From IMG/VR virus record IMGVR_UViG_3300033145_002781, positions 1 to 34,950 of that record: a stretch of 34,950 nucleotides of DNA. The stretch is one strand, 5' to 3'. Shown here piece after piece: positions 6,426 to 12,664 of the stretch. Under the pieces are notes generated by a model that was given only the letters and a program-made list of their open reading frames with translations, was not told where the DNA came from and made no database searches. The stretch's first letter is position 1. Every line of letters begins with the position of its first letter. This DNA comes from a virus. The position numbers were made by a program, and so were the translations under genes.

Positions 6426-7502
6426 TTATTCCGTGCTACCATCTATGCTACCATTTTTTTTATTATGAGGTTGTTTCAGCGGGATTATGTTTTGAGTTTT
6501 TTCGATAAAGTTTGCTGCCTTAGCTTCGGCGCCCTGGAAACTTTTTATATAGTTGTCTGTTGTCGTTGTCCTCTTGTGCCTCATCTGCTTTTGGACATCT
6601 GACAATGATAACTCTTGCCCTGCTACCATTAGTGATGCCACATGATGCCGGATAGCGTTAAAACCAAAGGGTTTGACTCCTGCTCTTTGGCAAAGTTTCG
6701 GCATTATATTATCCATTGTATATTTCGAAAGCCTTCCACCAGTCTTATTGGGAAAGACAAAAGGCGAATGCTTGTTCCGATTTTTATATAAGGCATCGAG
6801 GATCTCAAATAAAACATTATTGATAAACAGCTTGTCAGACTCTAATGCCCCGCCCCTCCTTTTTCGGGTCCATAGTTTTATTGTTCTGTCCCGGAAATTA
6901 ATATCTTCCCACCCTAAACGCCTGATTTCAATTGCCCTGGCCCCTGTATGATAAATGCACTGCAGGATAGCATATTCTTTTTCATTCGCTGCAAGCATCA
7001 CTTTATTAACGTCCTCTTGTGGAGGAACATATTTCGTGAAAGGCTCTTCTTTGTATTTTTCAATTGCTGTTGCAGGGTTTTCAGTGATATATTTTTTTTT
7101 AATCAGCCAGTTGAAAAGAGTGCTGATTTCTCTCAAATCTCTATTGGCTGCTTTCCCCGATACTGCAGCAAACCGGCTGTCTAAATATTTTTCTATATCC
7201 AATGGTTTGATTTCAGAAAAAGGCTTATCCTCTCCCCAGAATTGAATCAATGATTTGATAATAAATGTTTTTTGCCGGTATGTATTTTTTTGTTGCCGCT
7301 TCTGGCAATAAAGAAGGTAGTCAGTTGATGCCCGAGAGAAGGTTAAAGGGATCTCCTGCGGGTTGGTCAACTTTAGTTTTGTTTTTCTTTCCCACTCTGT
7401 GGCTGCAGTCTTGGTCAGAAAACCTCTTTTTGTTGTTATGGGGAATCCGGATAATCTTACCCGGCCTGTCCATGTTTTTCTTTTTTTGTCCTGTGTTGGC
7501 AT
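6426..7502 (-). CDS. int: Tyrosine site-specific integrase
   Basis: A 358-residue phage integrase that should recombine attP with the 3' end of a tRNA-Ser(GCU) gene. An arm-binding N-terminus (WTGRVRLSGFPITTKRG) is followed by a SAM-like core-binding domain (about residues 50-150) and a catalytic domain. Box I arginine is in HTGARAIEIRRL, box II arginine in NAIRHHVAS, the later histidine in MRHKRTTT, and the tyrosine nucleophile in DNYIK. The usual box II histidine (HxxR) is asparagine here. The gene is last in the leftward early operon and its 5' end overlaps the HTH gene by 182 bases. Its 3' end contains an arm repeat. Confidence 0.93.
   Translation of the reverse strand: MPTQDKKRKTWTGRVRLSGFPITTKRGFLTKTAATEWERKTKLKLTNPQEIPLTFSRASTDYLLYCQKRQQKNTYRQKTFIIKSLIQFWGEDKPFSEIKPLDIEKYLDSRFAAVSGKAANRDLREISTLFNWLIKKKYITENPATAIEKYKEEPFTKYVPPQEDVNKVMLAANEKEYAILQCIYHTGARAIEIRRLGWEDINFRDRTIKLWTRKRRGGALESDKLFINNVLFEILDALYKNRNKHSPFVFPNKTGGRLSKYTMDNIMPKLCQRAGVKPFGFNAIRHHVASLMVAGQELSLSDVQKQMRHKRTTTTDNYIKSFQGAEAKAANFIEKTQNIIPLKQPHNKKNGSIDGSTE
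6434..6464. repeat. attP arm-type repeat, copy 2 (inside the integrase 3' end)
   Basis: This is identical over 31 bp to 6180-6210. It lies within the last codons of the integrase gene, where the two TGCTACCAT units encode the repeated Gly-Ser of NGSIDGSTE. It is about 59 bases to the right of the tRNA core. The same site thus serves as coding sequence and probable arm-binding site. Confidence 0.72.
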
Positions 7503-7674
7503 AATCCCTATTTTTTAAAAAACAAATTACATCGTCAACATCAAACCTCGCGCCCTTGGCAGTGCACCCATAGCCAATATAGAAATGAGGATACTGCCTC
7601 CAGGTTTTCAGCAAGATACTTTCCGAGCATAACAATACTTCAGCAAGCCCTTTGATGTCAACAATCTGTGTCAT
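7321..7674 (-). CDS. HTH protein, excisionase/AlpA-like candidate
   Basis: A 117-residue protein whose first 55 residues (IVDIKGLAEVLLCSESILLK..., then ARFDVDDVICFLKNR) look like a MerR/AlpA-type winged HTH of phage excisionases. The remaining half is basic, lacks a recognisable domain and is read in another frame over the start of the integrase gene. The ATG at 7674 is preferred; a TTG four codons earlier is possible. It lies 23 bases after the PP-loop gene and immediately before the integrase, the usual place for an excisionase. The long tail may be incidental, or part of a frameshift fusion with the integrase (see findings). Confidence 0.62.
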   Translation of the reverse strand: MTQIVDIKGLAEVLLCSESILLKTWRQYPHFYIGYGCTAKGARFDVDDVICFLKNRDYANTGQKKKNMDRPGKIIRIPHNNKKRFSDQDCSHRVGKKNKTKVDQPAGDPFNLLSGIN

Positions 7675-7697
7675 ATGTCCAGTCAAGGTTTAATCCA

Positions 7698-8759
7698 TTA
7701 AAACATTTCCATCTGAATTTGTGGTTGATATGGTTCGTACTTGAACTTCATGGCAACCTTCCGGTCCGGGCAATTTTCCCGGATGTAATCCAGGATATTT
7801 TTCAGACCCAATTTTTTCATACAGAATCTAAATAATTTGGGGTGGGTTTCTCTTAGCATTTGAAACCTGTTTGGTGCTGATTCCATATGCATCCCAAAAC
7901 AACAAAAAACACAACCGGTGGAGTGCACGCCATCAAAAAACAATTTGCCTGTGGAATTATCTTGATGAATATTTCCGTAAACTTTTGCATACGGAATGTC
8001 GTATTCAACTATCGCCTGAAGGATGTCCTGTTCTGTCCAAAAGCCCAACGGGGTGGATCTGGGATGTTTCGCATCAAATGCATTGCATCCAGACTGCAAA
8101 TAAACTTTTTCCCTGGTTTTAGAGTCAGCTGCCATTTTTTTCATTATCTGACAGCACCGGTCAGAAATTTTAAAAGGTGCATCGATCAAAAAACGCCATC
8201 GCTGTGCAACCTTAAATCCATTTGTTTTTTGCCCAAAACGGTTAATACCCTGATCATACAGCCGCCATATATTTTTGTTGTTTGGTGTCGGGTTTCTCAG
8301 GACATTGATACCCCGTGCCGTCTTCTTACTGATTACCGGCCAGCCATAGTCACGGATGATATGATGAAAAGGTATCCGTGGACGAAGCGTTGTAACATTA
8401 TCAGTTTTCTTGACAAGAGAAAGGATCTCCGGGTACTCCAGGCCGGTATTACAAAAAACAGCAGGCGTCTTTGGATATATTTTCCTGACCAGGTGGAGCA
8501 ATACAGCACTGTCTTTGCCTCCGCTGAAACTGACGGCAACATTGCCGTCAAAGGCTTGGTGCCATTCTCTAATCCGCTCCAGAGACAGTTCAACCTTTTC
8601 TTTCAAAGGGAGAGCCTGCCTCCGGCGCAGGGCATCATACCTTTTGTTCAGCTCGCCGGATTGAACTCTTTCATGCCATTTTTTTTCAAACGGTGTCAGT
8701 TCGGCTGGAATATTGCCTTTTGCGTCTTTAGTAATCACAACACATCCTCTATCTTCCAT
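7698..8759 (-). CDS. PAPS/APS-reductase-like PP-loop ATP pyrophosphatase with Fe-S signature
   Basis: A protein of about 353 residues in the phosphoadenosine-phosphosulfate reductase superfamily. The PP-loop SFSGGKDS (SGGKDS at 79-84) binds ATP. NTGLEYPE and RSTPLGFWTEQDI are typical family blocks. A CC pair at 202-203 followed 79 residues later by CVFC (283-286) matches the CC-X80-CXXC [4Fe-4S] pattern of APS reductases. The C-terminal ECGLH reductase motif is absent, so sulfate reduction is unlikely. Thiolation or another nucleic-acid modification, as in DndC-like relatives, is an inference. An upstream in-frame ATG (8789) would overlap the nuclease gene further. It lies between the nuclease and excisionase-candidate genes in the early operon. 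Confidence 0.82.
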   Translation of the reverse strand: MEDRGCVVITKDAKGNIPAELTPFEKKWHERVQSGELNKRYDALRRRQALPLKEKVELSLERIREWHQAFDGNVAVSFSGGKDSAVLLHLVRKIYPKTPAVFCNTGLEYPEILSLVKKTDNVTTLRPRIPFHHIIRDYGWPVISKKTARGINVLRNPTPNNKNIWRLYDQGINRFGQKTNGFKVAQRWRFLIDAPFKISDRCCQIMKKMAADSKTREKVYLQSGCNAFDAKHPRSTPLGFWTEQDILQAIVEYDIPYAKVYGNIHQDNSTGKLFFDGVHSTGCVFCCFGMHMESAPNRFQMLRETHPKLFRFCMKKLGLKNILDYIRENCPDRKVAMKFKYEPYQPQIQMEMF

Positions 8760-9267
8760 TTCGGCTCTGCTTCTTCCACGGGGAGTCATAAATCAATGGC
8801 ATTACACCTTGTAGGTGTAGTCTCCTCAATGCCGAATACATAAGCGCCGTTTCGTTTTTAATATTCCTCTCCTGAAACATGAATTCTTGGTCAGATGACC
8901 ATACATTGCCATCTGGCCCTACTTTTTTGTAAACCCTACCCTTGGGGCTGACATAAAGAAGGCCCCATCTGTCTGGCAAATCTTCCGGCTTGATCACGCC
9001 TTTTGGGCAGAGGTAATACCTATACTTCCCAACACCAAGCCAAGGGTTTTCCCGGAACATCTTTTTGCGGTCTGCAAGAAAATCAGCCTTGGAGGTTTTG
9101 CATTCAACAAGTATAGAGGCCTCATGCCTGAAACCAATAGCATCTGGTATTTCCATTGCTAATGTTGCAAGCTCCGTAAAAGCGAACCCGCATCTTCTCA
9201 AAAGCCATTTTTTGGCAATTTTGACCAGGTCTGAGTGTGTGAATTTCATTGGATCAACTCCCTGCAC
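8749..9267 (-). CDS. PD-(D/E)XK-type nuclease, resolvase/MmcB-like
   Basis: A 172-residue protein, or 167 from the second methionine. The pattern IPDAIGF followed by SILVECKTSKADF supplies the D and ExK residues of the restriction-endonuclease-like fold (about residues 40-63). KYRYYLCPKGVI and RWGLLYVSPKGRVY follow, as in phage repair nucleases that I recall under MmcB-like or VRR-like names. It probably cuts or trims DNA during phage recombination. It overlaps the start of the PP-loop gene and its 5' end overlaps the stop of the C5 methyltransferase, so the genes are translationally coupled. The second methionine (MKFTHSD, 9252) is the more usual start. Confidence 0.68.
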   Translation of the reverse strand: MQGVDPMKFTHSDLVKIAKKWLLRRCGFAFTELATLAMEIPDAIGFRHEASILVECKTSKADFLADRKKMFRENPWLGVGKYRYYLCPKGVIKPEDLPDRWGLLYVSPKGRVYKKVGPDGNVWSSDQEFMFQERNIKNETALMYSALRRLHLQGVMPLIYDSPWKKQSRNGR

Positions 9268-10520
9268 AGCGCCCTGGCTGTCTTAACCGGTACTGCATTA
9301 CCGACCTGCTTCACGACTTCCCCTTTATTGCCCGCAAACTGATAATCATCTGGAAAAGATTGGGCCGCTGCCAGCTCATGAGGCTGGAGCATCCGCAAAC
9401 GAATATCCAAGCCCGGGGTTCTCCGGAACACTTCAACCAGGCCAAACCGATCCTTTGTTGTAATTGTACCCAGAGGCTTGTCAATGGCCTGGGCCTGCCC
9501 GGTTCCAAAATATTTGATTATGAATGGTTCAGGTTCAATTAGCCCATATTCAATTAGCCCATACCGGTTGCTTGTATCCACAACCGGCAGTGGGGCATCT
9601 ATATCATGAACCCTTTTTTCTGGTCCTTTGCCACCATGGAACCTGGCCAAAAAGGGCTGGCATAAATACATATTCTGCTGGGTCGTCAGTGTTGGAATAG
9701 GTTTTGTAATCTCTCTTGACATGCTTTCCCCCCTCATTATCGTGATGAAATCTGCACCACAAAACTTTTTTAACCCATATTCAATCCTGGCCACCGTTTT
9801 TTCTGCAAGCGGTTTTTCCCGGTTGAAAATTGACTGACCCTGGATGGACCAGTCTATAATACTTCTGGCCGGCACCCACGGTTTTGTTTCCCCGAAAAGA
9901 TTACGGCCGCCAGCTTCGGTGTGGGTGATTTCCGGCCAGCGGATTTTTTTATTTCCACGCCGTGCGATAAGAAAAAATCTTTTCCGGCAAGTGGGGTCCC
10001 CATAGTCGGCAGAGTTCAATACCCGGTGATCAACCCTGTATCCAAGAGACTGCAAGGCGATTTTGAAAGCCTTGAAAGTTTCCCCTTTTTTTGATTTCAG
10101 GGGCTTGCCATTCACACCCAAAGGCCCCCAAGTTTGAAACTCCGGAACATTTTCTATCAGCATGTTGTCAATATACAGGACCTCCGCCCACCTGATGATA
10201 TGCCATGCTGATGATCTGGACTGATCAGAGCAGGGACGTCCACCACGGGCATTGCTGTGATGAGTGCACTCCGGAGAGGCCATGAGCAGATGCAGCCGGC
10301 CGCCTGGGAATAATTTCCGAGGATTGATATTGTCCAGGTTTTCGCATAGATGGACAGCACCAGGGTGATTCTTTGCATGCGTTTCTATTGCCCTGGGCCA
10401 GTGATCTATTGCAGTAAGCCGGACTTTTTTTCCGGCTGCACCGGCCGCCTGGATCAGCCCAGTGCTGGTGCCCCCAGCGCCACAGAACAGATCCACTATC
10501 CTAAGGTTTATTTCCTTCAT
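9246..10520 (-). CDS. C5-cytosine DNA methyltransferase with variant SPEC catalytic motif
   Basis: A 424-residue DNA C5-cytosine methyltransferase. Motif I DLFCGAGGTSTG is at residues 10-21. The catalytic loop reads ASPECTHHS with Cys85, where most family members have PPCQ. The ENV motif is at 123-125. The RxR of motif VIII is in TCRKRFFLIAR, and motif X is KQVGNAVP near the C-terminus. A target-recognition region lies between about 230 and 350. The Glu before the catalytic Cys replaces the almost invariant Pro; I recall similar phage-encoded enzymes, so this is a subfamily trait rather than a mutation. The gene overlaps the DUF5131-like fragment upstream and the nuclease gene downstream. Confidence 0.9.
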   Translation of the reverse strand: MKEINLRIVDLFCGAGGTSTGLIQAAGAAGKKVRLTAIDHWPRAIETHAKNHPGAVHLCENLDNINPRKLFPGGRLHLLMASPECTHHSNARGGRPCSDQSRSSAWHIIRWAEVLYIDNMLIENVPEFQTWGPLGVNGKPLKSKKGETFKAFKIALQSLGYRVDHRVLNSADYGDPTCRKRFFLIARRGNKKIRWPEITHTEAGGRNLFGETKPWVPARSIIDWSIQGQSIFNREKPLAEKTVARIEYGLKKFCGADFITIMRGESMSREITKPIPTLTTQQNMYLCQPFLARFHGGKGPEKRVHDIDAPLPVVDTSNRYGLIEYGLIEPEPFIIKYFGTGQAQAIDKPLGTITTKDRFGLVEVFRRTPGLDIRLRMLQPHELAAAQSFPDDYQFAGNKGEVVKQVGNAVPVKTARALCRELIQ

Positions 10521-10777
10521 TTCGGGAACTCCTTGATCACTTCCGGATACCCGTAATTGTCTTTTACCCAGACTGGGATACTGAGGTCCCTTGCAGTCTT
10601 AATCAGAAAGTCAGCCCATTGTTTAGGCGGCTTCTTCGCACCCCTGCTTGAGTCCGCACCAATTATGATCCAATCCAATTCAGAAAAAAGGTTAAAGCTG
10701 ATCATTGGTGATTCAATTAAAGGCTCAAATGAGACGAATTTCCCTGGGCCTTGTTTATTCAGCATTTGCCGCCCCAT
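10517..10777 (-). CDS. DUF5131 (Gp37/Gp68)-like protein, C-terminal part only
   Basis: An 86-residue protein resembling the C-terminal third of phage Gp37/Gp68 (DUF5131) proteins, which are usually about 250 residues and radical-SAM-like. VSFEPLIES, LDWIIIGADSSRGAK and SIPVWVKDNYG correspond to the usual FEPLL..., LDWVIVGGESG... and PFFFKQWG blocks. The N-terminal cysteine cluster is absent. It overlaps its upstream neighbour by 19 bases and its downstream neighbour by four, as an active small gene would. It may be a trimmed domain or a decaying remnant. A second in-frame ATG at 10765 is possible. Confidence 0.6.
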   Translation of the reverse strand: MGRQMLNKQGPGKFVSFEPLIESPMISFNLFSELDWIIIGADSSRGAKKPPKQWADFLIKTARDLSIPVWVKDNYGYPEVIKEFPK

Positions 10778-11316
10778 TTAACAGCCTTGGAGCCTTGCCG
10801 CCACGAAAGAGGCGCAGCGGCCCTGATGGCTTCATTAAGATCCTCTGCCGCGTCAATTATGTCTTGCGGGATATAATCACTGTCTTCTGCCATCACATCA
10901 CAAAAATGATCATTGACATCAAACTCAGGAAGCTCGATCGGGCAGCAATGGCAAAGCTGCAGGTTTTCTTTTTTGACCCCATAATCATCGCAATACACTT
11001 CGATCTCATCTATCCCGTTGAAAAAATAAGTGTCGGTGCCGTATATACAAACCGGGCTTTCCCCATCCCATGGAGCTTTTTCCATGGAATTGAATTTTTC
11101 ATCTTCTTTTTTTTCCCGGCATTTTCTGCAGAGCGTATAGTGCTTACTGCAAATAGCTCCACACTCGCATTTAACATGCGTAGACCCTGACCACCTAGCC
11201 AGATGTTCAGAGGATTTGCTGTTCCCGTGGTAATATCCCTTAGAGCATACCCAGCCTTCTATCCCTGTCCGATATGTCGCAGCCTGATCGCTGTCGTATA
11301 AGATTTGTTCCGTCAT
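10759..11316 (-). CDS. Cysteine-rich hypothetical protein with zinc-finger-like pairs
   Basis: A 185-residue acidic protein. A treble pattern KCECGAICSKHYTLCRKCREKK (about residues 49-70) suggests a zinc ribbon, and LCHCCPIE gives a second cysteine pair near residue 127. No catalytic motif is recognisable. Its start codon shares a base with the stop of the 48-residue gene upstream (TAATG) and its stop lies inside the next gene, so it is tightly packed in the early operon. The function is unknown. Confidence 0.65.
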   Translation of the reverse strand: MTEQILYDSDQAATYRTGIEGWVCSKGYYHGNSKSSEHLARWSGSTHVKCECGAICSKHYTLCRKCREKKEDEKFNSMEKAPWDGESPVCIYGTDTYFFNGIDEIEVYCDDYGVKKENLQLCHCCPIELPEFDVNDHFCDVMAEDSDYIPQDIIDAAEDLNEAIRAAAPLSWRQGSKAVKWGGKC

Positions 11317-11462
11317 TATATTTTAACCCCCTGTACGTTAAAGAAGCTCAACCTCCCCCGGTAGGGCATGAACTCCATTGGTTTTAGATCCCCGATTGTT
11401 AGGTCCGGGATGGCACGGATTAATGCAAGTTCAGATAGGTGGCGTAGTCTATTTCTTTCCAT
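11316..11462 (-). CDS. 48-residue basic protein (hidden small ORF)
   Basis: The minus strand encodes MERNRLRHLSELALIRAI, then PDLTIGDLKPMEFMPYRG and RLSFFNVQGVKI. The ATG lies inside the end of the DUF4406-like gene, preceded by AAAAGG, and the TAA overlaps the ATG of the next gene (TAATG). This coupling on both sides fills a gap otherwise without a gene and argues that it is translated. No family is recognised; the N-terminal half is probably helical and basic. Confidence 0.6.
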   Translation of the reverse strand: MERNRLRHLSELALIRAIPDLTIGDLKPMEFMPYRGRLSFFNVQGVKI

Positions 11463-11820
11463 TGACCTTTTCATATCGCCACCTTTCTAATGCTTCATAA
11501 TTGTAAAAAACAGGGAGACCAATCTCTTTAGCTCGTTTTATTTCAGCGTCTACCCCGCCGCCCTTGCCTTTGCCTGATATGACATATACGCAGTCTGAGA
11601 CTTCGAGCCAAACCATAGAAGCGTTGTAAAACGCCTCTTTCTCAAGCGGGGTGTCTGGATTGTCCATGGCGTATGACGCATCATGCCACGGGCAAAAAGG
11701 CGCGAATCCGAGGTAAAATAGTTTGGCGCAAACTTTTCTGCCTTTACCTATATTCTGTAGCCCTTCGATTATATTGTCGGCGCTGTAGTCTCCTGCTACA
11801 TATACTTTTATTGGTTTCAT
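11449..11820 (-). CDS. DUF4406 / nucleoside 2-deoxyribosyltransferase-like protein
   Basis: A 123-residue small Rossmann-like protein. It starts with IKVYVAGDYS, has FAPFCPWHDASYA in the middle, WLEVSDCVYVISG, and the acidic block GGGVDAEIKRAKEIGLPVFYN, which matches the catalytic-Glu segment of the nucleoside deoxyribosyltransferase/DUF4406 fold. Phages carry such proteins, and nucleotide salvage or base modification is the usual guess. AAAGGAGAAA lies about ten bases before the ATG. A 17-codon ORF (11817-11870) ends in an ATGA overlap with this start and may be a coupling leader. Confidence 0.75.
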   Translation of the reverse strand: MKPIKVYVAGDYSADNIIEGLQNIGKGRKVCAKLFYLGFAPFCPWHDASYAMDNPDTPLEKEAFYNASMVWLEVSDCVYVISGKGKGGGVDAEIKRAKEIGLPVFYNYEALERWRYEKVNGKK

Positions 11821-11893
11821 GCGCTTAATTTCTCCTTTTTTGTTTCAATAAAATCAAATAGTGTCGGCATGTCTTTCCCACATATTAAGACTG

Positions 11894-12373
11894 TTACACC
11901 TCAACAAGAGCAAACCCTAATCCGCTCTGTTTCAGCACCTCAAAATTATATTCCCCGTATGCGATCAGACATATCGTACACCCACTATTCGCACTTGCCT
12001 CAGTACCGTCTACATAACAAAAATGCGGTCGGCGATTCAAAAACAAGATCCCATTGCATTTTCCCCAGACGTAATCAGCGAAAGCTTTTGTTTCTCCAGC
12101 AGCAGGGAGAAGCATTATCCCGTTTCCGTGTTCTGCCATTTTCCGCATCCACATAGGGCGGTGGTAACGGTGAAATGGTGGATTGCACCACACACGGCCA
12201 AACCATTCTTTATGAAGGCCGTCGTCGAGTTCAGTGTAATAATGCTTCGCTGTATCCCACGGACGGGAAACCGGAGCGCACGGGTCAAGATCGAACCCCC
12301 CGAGCGCATCCAAGATCCAGCGTGGGGTCAACCACTCATCGTTTTTTCCAATTATTTGTTGGTGTGCTTTCAT
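11894..12373 (-). CDS. Phage DNA N6-adenine methyltransferase (Dam phage family)
   Basis: A 159-residue methyltransferase of the short phage Dam family (PF05869 type). NDEWLTPRWILDALGGFDLDPCA is the family N-terminal signature, with the SAM-binding acidic residue in FDLDPC (about residues 27-32). WCNPPFHRY supplies the catalytic NPPF motif. GIMLLPAAGETKAF and GILFLNRRPHF follow as expected. It should methylate adenine in phage DNA, probably for protection from host restriction. A 22-codon ORF (12370-12438) sits just upstream and overlaps its ATG. Confidence 0.9.
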   Translation of the reverse strand: MKAHQQIIGKNDEWLTPRWILDALGGFDLDPCAPVSRPWDTAKHYYTELDDGLHKEWFGRVWCNPPFHRYHRPMWMRKMAEHGNGIMLLPAAGETKAFADYVWGKCNGILFLNRRPHFCYVDGTEASANSGCTICLIAYGEYNFEVLKQSGLGFALVEV

Positions 12374-12430
12374 GATACAAATTCCTCAAAATTCAAGGCT
12401 TTATCATCCAGGTAATAGTCGTTTCCCTCT

Positions 12431-12661
12431 TTACCCATGGCCAGTATTCTTATAGAGTCGATCATTTTGCTTTCTTTCCTTTCCCGCTAATTGGTTTTCA
12501 GCCTCGTAAATAGCACTCTTTATGTCTGTGATTAATGAAAGCGCAATTTTGCCGCCTTTTTCAGTCTTAAAATCAGGGAGCGGAAGCAGTGAAACGTATT
12601 TGTCCACTGCATCCGGAATTGATTTCAAATTTGCCTTATCACTTCTTTTCTGAGTATCCAT
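12431..12661 (-). CDS. Small hypothetical early protein
   Basis: A 76-residue, charged, mostly helical protein (MDTQKRSDKANLKSIPD... with ISLITDIKSAIYEAENQL-type helix content in the middle). No motif is recognised. The ATG at 12661 follows the SbcC-like stop by three bases; an in-frame TTG one codon earlier is not needed. It sits in the early operon between the SbcC-like gene and the Dam-type methyltransferase. Confidence 0.6.
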   Translation of the reverse strand: MDTQKRSDKANLKSIPDAVDKYVSLLPLPDFKTEKGGKIALSLITDIKSAIYEAENQLAGKERKQNDRLYKNTGHG

Positions 12662-12664
12662 CAA

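Noticed and set aside
7887-8843. A 318-codon plus-strand frame opposite the PP-loop gene
   Set aside because: It is antisense to a gene with clear PP-loop and Fe-S motifs, lacks a ribosome site and has no recognisable domain.
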